64,000 nucleotides of DNA from Variovorax sp. EL159 (GCF_900100965.1 NZ_FMUJ01000011.1:88280-152279), one strand, 5' to 3'. Positions 15,241-24,518 are shown, counted from the first letter of the stretch. Numbers and translations: made by a program. Notes: a model not told the origin generated them from the sequence alone.

Positions 15241-16744
15241 GAGCGATGAGCTCCTCTTCTGTGAGATGGTCCGCATCGAGCGTGGCGACGAGCTTGCCGG
15301 CGCGCATCACCGCGACGCGGTGGCACAGGCCGATCAGCTCCATCAGCTCGGACGAGACGACGATCACCGCGAGCCCTTCGCGGGCGAGTCGCTGGATCAG
15401 GAAATAGATGTCGCGCTTGGCGCCCACGTCGACACCGCGCGTGGGCTCGTCGAGCACCACCACCTTCGGCCGTGGCTGCAGCACCTTGGCCAGCGCGAGC
15501 TTCTGCTGGTTGCCACCCGAGAGCGACGAAGCCTTGACGTCGAGCGAGCCGGTGCGGATGCCGTAGTCCTTCACCGCCTCGGCCAGCGCGCCGCGTTCGG
15601 CCTCGGGCTTCAGCCAAGGCTGCGCGTAGCGTTCGAGCGCCATCAGCGTGAGGTTCTGGCGCAAGCCGAAGTTGACGTGCAGGCCCTTGCCCTTGCGGTC
15701 TTCGCTGAGGTAGGTAAGGCCATGTTTCGCTGCATCGCGCGGGTTGCGCCAGCCTTTGCCGTTCGGCACGGGCTGGCCGAGCATTTCGACGCTGCCGCTC
15801 GCGGGACGCAGGCCGAGCAGGCCTTCGAAGAGTTCGGTGCGGCCTGCCCCGACGAGGCCCGCGAAGCCGAGGATCTCGCCGGGGCGCACCTCGAAGCTCG
15901 CGTCCTGCGCCCAGCCGGGCACGTTGAAATTGCGCACGCGCATCGCGGGTGCATCGGCCGCGATCACCACGTCACGCGGCGGGTACAGGTCGGCCAGCTC
16001 GCGGCCCACCATGAGGTTCGCCATCTGCTGGCGCGTGACATCGGGCGTGGGTGCGCGCGCGACGAAGCGGCCGTCGCGCATCACGATCACTTCGTCGGTC
16101 ACCTGCTCCACTTCGTCGAGCTTGTGCGAGATGTAGACGATGGTCACGCCATCAGCGCGCAGCTGGGCGATGAGCTTGAACAGGCGTTCGGTCTCGCCGG
16201 GCGTGAGCGTCGCGGTGGGCTCGTCCATGATGAGCAGGCGCGCGCGGCGGGCGATGGCCTTCGCGATCTCGACGAGCTGCTTCTCGGCCACGATGAGCTT
16301 GCGCACCTTGGTGCGCGGGTCGACCTGCAGGCCGACGGCGGCGAGGGCTGTTGCGGCGTCGCGCTCCATCGAGGCATCGTCGAGCAGCCAGCCCTTCTTC
16401 TTTTCGTGGCCCAGGAAGATGTTCTGCGCCACGCTCAGGTCTTCGGCGAGGTTGAACTCCTGGTGGATCAGCACGATGCCCAGCGCTTCTGCATCGCGCG
16501 AACTCGTGAACCGCTGGGGCTGGCCGTTGATGCGCAGCGTGCCGCCGGTCAGTTGCTCGTAGCCCGCGAGGATCTTCATCAGCGTGGACTTGCCAGCGCC
16601 GTTTTCACCGAGCAGGCCGTACACGCGGCCGGGCGCGAGCGCGAAGCTCACGCCGTGCAGCACCTGCACCGGGCCGAAGGCCTTCACCACCGCGTCGAAT
16701 TCGACAGCGACGCTGCCCTTGGTGTGGTTGCTATCCGCGCTCAT
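15203..16744 (-). CDS. Sugar ABC transporter ATP-binding protein (RbsA/MglA type, two ATPase domains)
   Basis: 513 residues. The first domain has Walker A GENGAGKST and a late MDEPTATLT Walker B; the second half has the signature SLSGGNQQKL and LDEPTRGVDVGAK. The second nucleotide site lacks a canonical Walker A (LVGAGRTELFEGLLGLRP), as is usual for RbsA-type proteins. It overlaps the ROK gene by ATGA and the permease by about 38 bases, so the operon is tightly coupled. It energises uptake. Confidence 0.95.
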   Translation of the reverse strand: MSADSNHTKGSVAVEFDAVVKAFGPVQVLHGVSFALAPGRVYGLLGENGAGKSTLMKILAGYEQLTGGTLRINGQPQRFTSSRDAEALGIVLIHQEFNLAEDLSVAQNIFLGHEKKKGWLLDDASMERDAATALAAVGLQVDPRTKVRKLIVAEKQLVEIAKAIARRARLLIMDEPTATLTPGETERLFKLIAQLRADGVTIVYISHKLDEVEQVTDEVIVMRDGRFVARAPTPDVTRQQMANLMVGRELADLYPPRDVVIAADAPAMRVRNFNVPGWAQDASFEVRPGEILGFAGLVGAGRTELFEGLLGLRPASGSVEMLGQPVPNGKGWRNPRDAAKHGLTYLSEDRKGKGLHVNFGLRQNLTLMALERYAQPWLKPEAERGALAEAVKDYGIRTGSLDVKASSLSGGNQQKLALAKVLQPRPKVVVLDEPTRGVDVGAKRDIYFLIQRLAREGLAVIVVSSELMELIGLCHRVAVMRAGKLVATLDADHLTEEELIAHATGTADTHAAA

Positions 16745-17943
16745 GGCGCCACTCCGCGCACCTTGAGGGTTTCGTGCATCGCGAGCACGCCGGCGCCGAC
16801 AAGGCCGCCCTGCATGCCCAGCGGCGTGTACTGGATCTCGAGGTGCCGCGTCGACAGCGCGAGCGAGCGCTGGTACACGCTCTGGCGCACCGCCGCGAGA
16901 AACAGCGGCCCGATGCGCGTGATGCCGCCGCCGATGAACACATGCGACGGATTGAAGAAGTTCACCACCGACGCGAGCATCTGGCCGATGAGGCTGCCCG
17001 CGTGCTGGATGATGCCGTTGGCGGCCGTGTCGCCGCCGCGGCTGGCCTGGCCCACGTCGATCGCGTCGATGCGCCCGTGCACGCGCAGGCATTCGGCCAG
17101 CGTCGCGCTTTCGCCGGCCTCGGCCGCCTGCACGGCCATGCGCGTGATCGCGGGGCCGGCGGCCATCGCTTCGACGCAGCCGAGGTTGCCGCAATGGCAG
17201 CGCGGGCCTTCCTGGTCGACGCAGATGTGGCCGACGTCGCCGGCCGACCCGGCGGCACCGCGGTACACCTCGCCGTGGCAGACGATGCCGCAGCCGATGC
17301 CGGTGCCGATCTTGATGACGAGGAAGTTGTTGAGCGAGCGCTTGAGGCGCCAGAGCTCGCCCAGCGCCATGAGGTTCACGTCGTTGTCGACGAAGACCGG
17401 CGCCGCGTAGTCTTCGCGCAGGTAGTCTCGGATCGAGAAGCCATCCCAGGCCGGCATCAGCGGCGGGTTCACAAGCTGGCCGATCTCGAAGTTGACCGGG
17501 CCGGGCACGCCGATGCCGATGCCCAGAACGTTCTTGGCACTGCAGCCGCAGCGGGCCAGCAGTTCGCGCATGAGGACGCGCACGCGCGCCAGCACGACGG
17601 TCGGGCCTTCGCGCACGTCGGCGGGTTCGTCGTGTTGCGCGAGCACGGTGAGGTCGGGGCGCAGCACGGCCACGTCGAGGCTGGTGGCACCGATGTCGAT
17701 GCCGACGAGCACGCCAAGGCCGGCATGGAGCTGCAGGTTTTCGGGGCGGCGTCCGCCGGAAGAACGTTGCAGGCCCGCTTCAGCCAGCAAGCCCTGTTCG
17801 ACAAGCCCGGCGATCAGCCCGTTGGCCTTGCTCTTGGAAAAGCCGAGCTGTTCGGCCATCGCATGGCGCGAACCGCCGGCCGACCAGAAGGTCGTTTCCA
17901 GCAACCGCATTTCGTCGGTCGTGATGCCGCTCCAGGGTGCCAC
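16741..17943 (-). CDS. ROK family transcriptional regulator
   Basis: 400 residues starting with GTG at 17943 (a later ATG is 11 codons in). An N-terminal winged helix-turn-helix (about 8-55) precedes the ROK domain: GIDIGATSLDVAV, then FVDNDVNLMALGE, IKIGTGIGCGIV and the zinc motif CHCGNLGCVEA. ROK regulators of the NagC/XylR group bind a sugar and repress linked transport genes. First gene of the importer operon, so it probably controls its own operon in response to the imported sugar. Confidence 0.92.
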   Translation of the reverse strand: MAPWSGITTDEMRLLETTFWSAGGSRHAMAEQLGFSKSKANGLIAGLVEQGLLAEAGLQRSSGGRRPENLQLHAGLGVLVGIDIGATSLDVAVLRPDLTVLAQHDEPADVREGPTVVLARVRVLMRELLARCGCSAKNVLGIGIGVPGPVNFEIGQLVNPPLMPAWDGFSIRDYLREDYAAPVFVDNDVNLMALGELWRLKRSLNNFLVIKIGTGIGCGIVCHGEVYRGAAGSAGDVGHICVDQEGPRCHCGNLGCVEAMAAGPAITRMAVQAAEAGESATLAECLRVHGRIDAIDVGQASRGGDTAANGIIQHAGSLIGQMLASVVNFFNPSHVFIGGGITRIGPLFLAAVRQSVYQRSLALSTRHLEIQYTPLGMQGGLVGAGVLAMHETLKVRGVAP

Positions 17944-18099
17944 GCGTTTGTCTCCGGTGTTCTTGCCTTCTTTTGCCGCCGCAGCCTGTGGCCTTGGGCG
18001 AAGGCGAATACTAGGGGCAGGGCTTCAGCCGGACAAGGCTGAACTTCGACCAAATTCAGATCGAAGATGGCGTATTCGGTGTGGCCTGAAGCCAGACGC

Positions 18100-18126
18100 A
18101 AAAAAGCCGCCCGGAGGCGGCTTTTT
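18100..18126 (-). terminator. Terminator of the ATP synthase operon
   Basis: GCCGCC (18106-18111) and GGCGGC (18116-18121) with loop CGGA, flanked by six A on one side and five T on the other, so it can work in both directions. It lies 30 bases after the atpC stop on the minus strand. Confidence 0.85.
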
Positions 18127-18155
18127 GGAGAGCGAGAGCCTGATGGGCTCTTCTC

Positions 18156-18575
18156 TTACTTCTTCTGGCGGTACTTGCGCAGTGCCGCGATCTGGGCGGC
18201 CATCACGGCCAGTTCCGATTGCGCCATCGCGATGTCGATATCGCTCTTCGCGTTCTTCAGCGCTTCCTCGGCGGCAGCCTTGGCCTGGTTGGCCTTTTCG
18301 TCGTCGAGGTCCTTGCCGCGGATCGCGGTGTCGGACAGCACGGTGACGGCGTTGGGCTGCACCTCGAGAATGCCACCGGCCACGAAGACGAATTCTTCGC
18401 CGCCGTCGGCCGTTTCGATGCGCACGGCACCCGGGCGGATGCGCGTGATCAGCGGGGTGTGGCGCGGATAGATGCCGAGCTCACCGGCTTCACCGGGCAG
18501 CGCGACGAACTTGGCCTCGCCCGAGAAGATCGACTCTTCCGCGCTGACCACGTCGACGTGAATGGTGTTTGCCAT
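18156..18575 (-). CDS. atpC: ATP synthase epsilon subunit
   Basis: 139 residues from the ATG at 18575; an ATG four codons upstream is possible. A beta-sandwich (HVDVVSAEESIFSGEA, then LPGEAGELGIYPRHTPLITR) and a C-terminal helical hairpin (MAQSELAVMAAQIAALRKYR) define the epsilon subunit. It couples and inhibits rotation in F1. Last gene of the operon. Confidence 0.97.
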   Translation of the reverse strand: MANTIHVDVVSAEESIFSGEAKFVALPGEAGELGIYPRHTPLITRIRPGAVRIETADGGEEFVFVAGGILEVQPNAVTVLSDTAIRGKDLDDEKANQAKAAAEEALKNAKSDIDIAMAQSELAVMAAQIAALRKYRQKK

Positions 18576-18593
18576 CTGAGTTCCCATGCCGCC

Positions 18594-19994
18594 TTAAGCG
18601 ACCTTCTTGGCTTTTTCGAACGCTTCGTCGATGGTGCCCACCATGTAGAACGCTTGTTCCGGCAGGTGGTCGGCTTCGCCGTTCACGATCATCTTGAAAC
18701 CACGGATGGTTTCGGCCAGCGGCACGTACTTGCCAGGCGAGCCCGTGAACACTTCAGCCACGTGGAACGGCTGCGACAGGAAACGCTGGATCTTGCGGGC
18801 GCGGGCCACAGCGAGCTTGTCGTCGGGAGCCAGTTCGTCCATGCCCAGAATCGCGATGATGTCGCGCAGTTCCTTGTAGCGCTGCAACGTGCCTTGCACG
18901 GCGCGGGCCACGTTGTAGTGCTCTTCGCCGACCACGTTCGGGTCGAGCTGGCGCGAGGTCGAGTCCAGCGGGTCCACGGCGGGGTAGATACCGAGCGAAG
19001 CGATGTCACGCGACAGCACCACGGTCGAGTCCAAGTGGGCGAAGGTGGTTGCGGGCGATGGGTCGGTCAAGTCGTCGGCAGGGACGTACACGGCCTGGAT
19101 CGAGGTGATCGAGCCGACCTTGGTCGACGTGATCCGCTCTTGCAGACGGCCCATTTCTTCGGCCAGCGTCGGCTGGTAGCCCACGGCGGAAGGCATGCGG
19201 CCCAGCAGAGCCGACACTTCGGTACCGGCCAGCGTGTAGCGGTAGATGTTGTCCACGAAGAACAGAACATCACGGCCTTCGTCGCGGAACGACTCGGCAA
19301 TGGTCAGGCCGGTCAGCGCCACGCGCAGACGGTTGCCCGGGGGTTCGTTCATCTGGCCGTAGACCATGGCGACCTTCGAGTCCTCGAGCTTCTCGAGGTT
19401 CACGACGCCGGAGTCGGCCATCTCGTGATAGAAGTCGTTGCCTTCGCGGGTACGTTCACCCACACCGGCGAACACCGACAGACCCGAGTGAGCCTTGGCG
19501 ATGTTGTTGATGAGTTCCATCATGTTCACGGTCTTGCCCACACCGGCGCCACCGAACAGGACCACCTTGCCGCCCTTGGCGAACGGGCACACCAGGTCGA
19601 TCACCTTGATGCCGGTTTCGAGCAGGTCTTGCGAGGGCGACAGTTCGTCGTAGGCGGGAGCCTTACGGTGGATCGAAGCGGTGACTTCCTGGCCGACAGG
19701 GCCGCGTTCGTCGATGGGCGAACCCAGCACGTCCATGATGCGGCCCAGCGTGGCCTTGCCGACCGGCACGGTGATGGGGGCGCCGGTGTTCTTGACGATG
19801 ATGCCGCGGCGCAGGCCGTCGGACGAACCGAGTGCAATCGTGCGCACCACGCCGTCGCCGAGCTGCTGCTGGACTTCGAGGGTCAGCGCGCTGCCTTCGA
19901 ACTTCAGTGCGTCGTAAACCTTCGGCATCTGGTCACGCGGGAACTCCACGTCGACCACGGCGCCGATACATTGGACAATTTTTCCTTCAGCCAT
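18594..19994 (-). CDS. atpD: ATP synthase beta subunit
   Basis: 466 residues, full length. Walker A GGAGVGKTVNM, catalytic region GVGERTREGND and the later DSTSRQLDP are present. It forms the catalytic sites of F1. In the standard operon atpD follows atpG directly; here a lipoprotein gene and a 123-base structured gap separate them. Confidence 0.98.
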   Translation of the reverse strand: MAEGKIVQCIGAVVDVEFPRDQMPKVYDALKFEGSALTLEVQQQLGDGVVRTIALGSSDGLRRGIIVKNTGAPITVPVGKATLGRIMDVLGSPIDERGPVGQEVTASIHRKAPAYDELSPSQDLLETGIKVIDLVCPFAKGGKVVLFGGAGVGKTVNMMELINNIAKAHSGLSVFAGVGERTREGNDFYHEMADSGVVNLEKLEDSKVAMVYGQMNEPPGNRLRVALTGLTIAESFRDEGRDVLFFVDNIYRYTLAGTEVSALLGRMPSAVGYQPTLAEEMGRLQERITSTKVGSITSIQAVYVPADDLTDPSPATTFAHLDSTVVLSRDIASLGIYPAVDPLDSTSRQLDPNVVGEEHYNVARAVQGTLQRYKELRDIIAILGMDELAPDDKLAVARARKIQRFLSQPFHVAEVFTGSPGKYVPLAETIRGFKMIVNGEADHLPEQAFYMVGTIDEAFEKAKKVA

Positions 19995-20037
19995 GACGTT
20001 TCCTTCTGGATGGATCTCTAAATAATTGCGACAGGTT

Positions 20038-20099
20038 CTTGCAGAAGCGTCCTGGTGCCAGTACGGGCCGCTTTTGCAAGAATGCCGGACAGGCCGGCA
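20038..20099. other. Two consecutive hairpins in front of atpD
   Basis: First hairpin: CTTGCAGAAGCG (20038-20049) with CGCTTTTGCAAG (20069-20080), a 12-bp stem with one G-T pair and a 19-base loop that itself holds CTGG-TG-CCAG. Second hairpin: TGCCGG-N5-CCGGCA (20083-20099). There is no T-run, so these look more like mRNA processing or stability elements than a full terminator. Confidence 0.6.
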
Positions 20100-20117
20100 C
20101 CCTTGGAATGGTTCAGA

Positions 20118-20507
20118 TCAGCACTTCATTGCCGTGGCTTGCGCGGCGAAGGCGTCCGAGGCGGCCTTGCAGGCTTGGCCCAGGGCATCCTTGTTGGTGC
20201 CCATTGCCGCCCAGCTGGCCTTGGTCTGATCGAGGCTCGACTTCATCGCGTCGGCGGCTGCACCGCTTTGCGCAGCCACGCAGGCCGTGACCTTCGCCAG
20301 GTAGTCGTTGCACTCTTGCGGCAGGTCGGCGGCCGATGCCGTCGGGGCTGCTGCTGCGGGTGCTGCCGCTGCGGGTTCCGGTGCAGCGGGTGCAGGAGCC
20401 GGCGCAGGTGCTGCGGCGGGAGCTGGAGCAGGCGCTGGCGCGTCTTCCTTTTTGGAGCAGGCAGTCAGAGCGGCGGCAATGGCCACCAGAGCAAGAATTT
20501 TCTTCAT
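20118..20507 (-). CDS. Small Ala/Pro-rich lipoprotein inside the atp operon
   Basis: 129 residues. A lipoprotein signal ends in LTAC (lipidated Cys 17), followed by KKEDAPAP and a long Pro/Ala linker (about 23-60). A small C-terminal domain has four Cys: ECNDYLAKVTAC, then QACKAASD and the final C. This layout suggests an outer-membrane tethered, disulfide-bonded domain in the periplasm. It is on the same strand as the atp genes, between atpG and atpD, a place where no gene is normally found. The family resembles small cysteine-containing lipoproteins of betaproteobacteria; function unknown. Confidence 0.85.
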   Translation of the reverse strand: MKKILALVAIAAALTACSKKEDAPAPAPAPAAAPAPAPAPAAPEPAAAAPAAAAPTASAADLPQECNDYLAKVTACVAAQSGAAADAMKSSLDQTKASWAAMGTNKDALGQACKAASDAFAAQATAMKC

Positions 20508-20595
20508 TTGCGCAGAGTCCCCTAAAAGAAGGCCTTGGATTACCAGGCACGCAGAGCGTGCCCGATCAGCAATGTGGCCCGTTGCATTGCCTCAA

Positions 20596-21471
20596 TCAGA
20601 CGCCGGCAGCCGCAGCCGCGCCGGACACGATTTCGGACAGTTCCTTCGTGATGCCGGCCTGGCGGGTCTTGTTGTAGACCAGCTTCAGTTCGTCGATCAC
20701 GTTGCCCGCGTTGTCGGTGGCAGCCTTCATGGCCACCATGCGCGCGGAATGCTCGGAAGCCATGTTCTCGGCCACGGCCTGGTACACCAGCGATTCCACG
20801 TAGCGCACCAGCAGTTCGTCGATCACGCTTTGCGCGTCGGGCTCGTAGATGTAGTCCCACGAGTGATGACCCGACTCGACCTGCAGCGTCTCGGCCTTCA
20901 GCGGCAACAGTTGTTCCACCATCGGCTCTTGCTTGATGGTGTTGATGAACTTCGTGTAGCACAGGTACACCGCCGACAGCTTGCCCTCGGCATAGGCGTC
21001 GAGCAGCGTCTTGACGGGCCCGATGAGCTTGTCGAGATGCGGCGTGTCGCCCAGGTGCGTCACATGGGCCACCACGCGGGCGCCGATGCGGTTCAGGAAA
21101 CCCAGGCCCTTGCTGCCGATGGCCACCGACTCGACCACGTTGCCCGCTGCCTGCGCTTCGCGCAGCTTGCCGGTGACAGCACGCAGCAGGTTGGTGTTCA
21201 AGCCGCCGCACAGGCCCTTGTCGCTGGTCACGATGATGAAACCGACGCCCTTGGCATCGGTCGTCTTCATGAACGCGTGGGTGTACTCCGGGTTCGCCTT
21301 GCCGAGATTCGCCGCGATGTTGCGGATCTTTTCGCTGTAGGGGCGAGCGGCGCGCATGCGTTCCTGCGCCTTGCGCATCTTGGAAACCGAGACCATTTCC
21401 ATGGCCTTGGTGATCTTCTTGGTGTTTTCCACCGATTTGATCTTGCCGCGGATTTCCTTACCAGCTGCCAT
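20596..21471 (-). CDS. atpG: ATP synthase gamma subunit
   Basis: 291 residues. The N-terminal helix AAGKEIRGKIKSVENTKKIT and C-terminal helix NVIDELKLVYNKTRQAGITK are the coiled-coil shaft of F1, with the central SDKGLCGGLN motif. Usual length and position after atpA. Confidence 0.98.
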   Translation of the reverse strand: MAAGKEIRGKIKSVENTKKITKAMEMVSVSKMRKAQERMRAARPYSEKIRNIAANLGKANPEYTHAFMKTTDAKGVGFIIVTSDKGLCGGLNTNLLRAVTGKLREAQAAGNVVESVAIGSKGLGFLNRIGARVVAHVTHLGDTPHLDKLIGPVKTLLDAYAEGKLSAVYLCYTKFINTIKQEPMVEQLLPLKAETLQVESGHHSWDYIYEPDAQSVIDELLVRYVESLVYQAVAENMASEHSARMVAMKAATDNAGNVIDELKLVYNKTRQAGITKELSEIVSGAAAAAGV

Positions 21472-21504
21472 GAGAGCTCCTTCTTGCGTCGATCAAGGCG
21501 TCGA

Positions 21505-23118
21505 TCAGGCGAACGACTTCTTGAACGAAGTGGCGGCGGCCAGCAGTTCGGCTTCCGCGTCCTGGCAGACCTTCTTGAAAGCCTTCTTCTCGTCGCTGTC
21601 GTCGGCCTTGGCAGGCTTGACGTCCCACTTGGCGCCGTTCTTTTCCATCGTGGCCAGCAGAGGTGCGTGGCTCGACTTGAGGAACTGGTGGAAGCCGTGC
21701 TCGAACGAGAGAACCTTCTTGACGTCGATGTCGTCCATGAAGCCCTTGTTCACCGCGAACAGCGTGGCGCTCATCAGCGAGATGGGCAGCGGGCTGTACT
21801 GGGTCTGCTTGAGCAGTTCGGTCACGCGGGCACCGCGGTCGAGCTGCTTGCGGGTGGCTTCGTCGAGGTCCGAGGCGAACTGGGCGAAGGCCGCGAGTTC
21901 GCGGTACTGGGCCAGGTCGGTACGGATACCGCCGGACTGGTTCTTCACCAGGTTGGTCTGAGCCGACGAACCCACGCGCGACACCGAGATACCGGCGTTG
22001 ATGGCGGGACGGATACCGGCGTTGAACAGGTTGGTTTCCAGGAAGATCTGGCCGTCGGTGATCGAGATCACGTTGGTCGGAACGAAGGCGGACACGTCGC
22101 CGGCTTGCGTTTCGATGATCGGCAGCGCGGTCAGCGAACCGGTCTTGCCCTTGACTTCACCCTTGGTGAAGGCTTCGACGTAGTCGGCGTTCACGCGGGC
22201 TGCGCGCTCGAGCAGACGGCTGTGGAGATAGAACACGTCACCGGGGTAGGCTTCGCGGCCTGGCGGACGGCGCAGCAGCAGCGAGACTTGGCGGTAGGCC
22301 ACGGCTTGCTTGGACAGGTCGTCATAGACGATCAGCGCGTCCTGGCCGCGGTCGCGGAAGTATTCGCCCATCGTGCAGCCCGAGTAGGCCGACACGTATT
22401 GCATGGCCGCCGATTCGGAGGCCGATGCTGCCACCACGATGGTGTAGTCCATCGCGCCGGCTTGTTCGAGAGCGCGCACCACGTTCTTGATCGACGAAGC
22501 CTTCTGGCCGATCGCAACGTAGACGCAGGTCATGTTCTGACCCTTCTGGTTGATGATCGCGTCGATCGCCACTGCCGTCTTGCCGGTCTGGCGGTCACCG
22601 ATGATCAGCTCGCGCTGGCCACGGCCGACGGGCACCATCGAGTCGACGGACTTCAGGCCGGTCTGCATCGGCTGGTCGACGGACTTCCGTGCGATCACAC
22701 CCGGAGCGACCTTTTCGATCACGTCGGTCATCTTGGCGTTGATCGGACCCTTGCCGTCGATCGGCTGGCCCAGCGCATTCACCACGCGGCCGATGAGTTC
22801 GGGGCCGACCGGCACTTCCAGAATGCGGCCCGTGCACTTGACGGTGTCGCCTTCGGAGATGTGCTCGTACTCGCCCAGAATCACGGCGCCGACCGAGTCG
22901 CGCTCGAGGTTCAGCGCGAGGCCGAACGACGGCGTGCCGTCAGCGCTCGGCGGGAACTCGAGCATTTCGCCCTGCATCGCGTCGGACAGGCCGTGCACGC
23001 GCACGATGCCGTCGGTCACCGAGACCACGGTGCCCTCGTTGCGGATGTTGGCGCTGACCCCAAGGCCCTCGATGCGGCTCTTGATCAGTTCGGAAATTTC
23101 TGCGGGATTGAGTTGCAT
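21505..23118 (-). CDS. atpA: ATP synthase alpha subunit, slightly long C terminus
   Basis: 537 residues. Walker A GDRQTGKTAVA, the alpha signature around PAINAGISVSRVGSSAQ, and the N-terminal region MQLNPAEISELIKSRI are clear. It binds non-catalytic nucleotide in F1. About 20-25 residues longer than the 513-residue E. coli protein; the extra residues lie near the C terminus (around WDVKPAKADDSDEKKAF). Otherwise intact. Confidence 0.98.
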   Translation of the reverse strand: MQLNPAEISELIKSRIEGLGVSANIRNEGTVVSVTDGIVRVHGLSDAMQGEMLEFPPSADGTPSFGLALNLERDSVGAVILGEYEHISEGDTVKCTGRILEVPVGPELIGRVVNALGQPIDGKGPINAKMTDVIEKVAPGVIARKSVDQPMQTGLKSVDSMVPVGRGQRELIIGDRQTGKTAVAIDAIINQKGQNMTCVYVAIGQKASSIKNVVRALEQAGAMDYTIVVAASASESAAMQYVSAYSGCTMGEYFRDRGQDALIVYDDLSKQAVAYRQVSLLLRRPPGREAYPGDVFYLHSRLLERAARVNADYVEAFTKGEVKGKTGSLTALPIIETQAGDVSAFVPTNVISITDGQIFLETNLFNAGIRPAINAGISVSRVGSSAQTNLVKNQSGGIRTDLAQYRELAAFAQFASDLDEATRKQLDRGARVTELLKQTQYSPLPISLMSATLFAVNKGFMDDIDVKKVLSFEHGFHQFLKSSHAPLLATMEKNGAKWDVKPAKADDSDEKKAFKKVCQDAEAELLAAATSFKKSFA

Positions 23119-23167
23119 GACTCTTTCCTTCTTTCTTTGAGGCTACAAGTAGAGGGCTGGAAACCGA

Positions 23168-23698
23168 TCAGGCCGCCAGCGCAACTTTCATTTGTTCAAG
23201 GCGCGCTTTGACGGAGGTGTCGAGCACCTCGTCGCCGACCACCACGCGGATGCCACCGATCAGTTCCGGCTCTTGCTGGACCGTGACCTGGAGCTTGCGA
23301 CCGAAACGCTTTTCGAGCGCAGCGGCCACATTGGCCAGGGCTGCGGCGTCGATCGGGAAGGCGCTGTAGACCACGGCGTCGGACGAGCCGCTCTTCGCGT
23401 TGGCCAGTGCCCGGAACTGCTTCGCAATTTCCGGCAGCACCGAAAAACGCCCGTTTTCGAGCAGCGCACTCAGGAAGTTCTGAGCGGGAGCAGCCAGCGG
23501 CGCACCGAATGCACCGGCGACCACGCCGAGAACCTGTTCGGCCGTGGCCTTGGGGTTGTCGGCGAACTGCTGGAGCTCTGGATTGGCCGCGATGGCGGCA
23601 ACCTTTTCGAGCCAGGCGCTGGTACCGGCAACGTCAGACGACGAAGCCTTGAAAAGCGCCTCGGCGTAGGGGCGTGCAATGGTGGCGAGTTCTGCCAT
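23168..23698 (-). CDS. atpH: ATP synthase delta subunit
   Basis: 176 residues. The N-terminal helical domain (ELATIARPYAEALFKAS) and C-terminal domain (EPELIGGIRVVVGDEVLDTS) are typical. It links F1 to the b-subunit stalk. Between atpF and atpA as usual. Confidence 0.97.
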   Translation of the reverse strand: MAELATIARPYAEALFKASSSDVAGTSAWLEKVAAIAANPELQQFADNPKATAEQVLGVVAGAFGAPLAAPAQNFLSALLENGRFSVLPEIAKQFRALANAKSGSSDAVVYSAFPIDAAALANVAAALEKRFGRKLQVTVQQEPELIGGIRVVVGDEVLDTSVKARLEQMKVALAA

Positions 23699-23706
23699 GG
23701 CTTCGA

Positions 23707-24177
23707 TCAGAGTTCGGTCTGCAGACGGGCGAGCAAATCGGCGTGGACGCCTGCATTCACTTCCTTGCGCAGAATCTGCTCTGCGCCCTTGACGGCCAGT
23801 GCGGCAACCTGCTCGCGCAGGGCTTCACGGGCCTTCAGTGCCTGCTGGTCGGCTTCGACGCGGGCAGCTGCAACGATCTTGTTGCCTTCTTCGGTCGCGC
23901 GGGCCTTGGCCTCTTCAACGATGGCCTGGGCGCGACGTTCGGCGTCGGCAAGACGTTGTGCGGACTCGTTGCGTGCCTGGCCGAGTTCGGCTTCCACACG
24001 CTTGTTGGCGGCGGACAGCTCGGACTTGGCCTTGTCGGCGGCAGCGAGGCCTTCGGCGATCTTCGCAGCGCGGTCGTCCAGCGCCTTCGCGATCGGCGGC
24101 CACACGAACTTCATCGTGAACCCGACCAGGATCAGGAACACGATCATCTGAACGATCAGGGTACCGGTAATGCTCAC
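23707..24177 (-). CDS. atpF: ATP synthase b subunit
   Basis: 156 residues: one N-terminal membrane helix (TLIVQMIVFLILVGFTMKFV) and a long charged helix (ALDDRAAKIAEGLAAADKAK onward) that forms the peripheral stalk. Starts ATG at 24177. Confidence 0.97.
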   Translation of the reverse strand: MSITGTLIVQMIVFLILVGFTMKFVWPPIAKALDDRAAKIAEGLAAADKAKSELSAANKRVEAELGQARNESAQRLADAERRAQAIVEEAKARATEEGNKIVAAARVEADQQALKAREALREQVAALAVKGAEQILRKEVNAGVHADLLARLQTEL

Positions 24178-24254
24178 TTTTCACCCTCTCTTTGGGATTG
24201 AATGCGAAGCCATTCCGCAGAAGGGAACGACGACACGGGTCCGACGAGAAAGAC

Positions 24255-24518
24255 TTACTTCGGCAGGTTGGCGATCTGAGCCAGGAACGGGTTGGCCGTT
24301 GCGAACCACAGTGCGATACCGGTGCCGATAATGAAAGCGGCGTCGATCAGACCAGCCAGCAGGAACATCTTGGTTTGGAGTTCGCCCATGAGTTCAGGCT
24401 GACGTGCGGCCGACTCGAGGTACTTGCTGCCCATGATGCCGATGCCGATACATGCGCCCACAGCGCCCAGACCGATGATCAGGCCGGCGGCCAGTGCAAC
24501 AAAGCTAATAACTTCCAT
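24255..24518 (-). CDS. atpE: ATP synthase c subunit
   Basis: 87 residues, two membrane helices. The proton-binding carboxylate is Asp 59 in AGLIDAAFIIGTG, and the polar loop is ARQPEL. No sodium-binding signature is apparent, so proton coupling is expected. Confidence 0.97.
   Translation of the reverse strand: MEVISFVALAAGLIIGLGAVGACIGIGIMGSKYLESAARQPELMGELQTKMFLLAGLIDAAFIIGTGIALWFATANPFLAQIANLPK

Noticed and set aside
18219..20021. 600-codon plus-strand frame
   Set aside because: Opposite atpD and atpC; shadow.
20308..23211. 967-codon plus-strand frame
   Set aside because: Opposite the atp operon genes; shadow.
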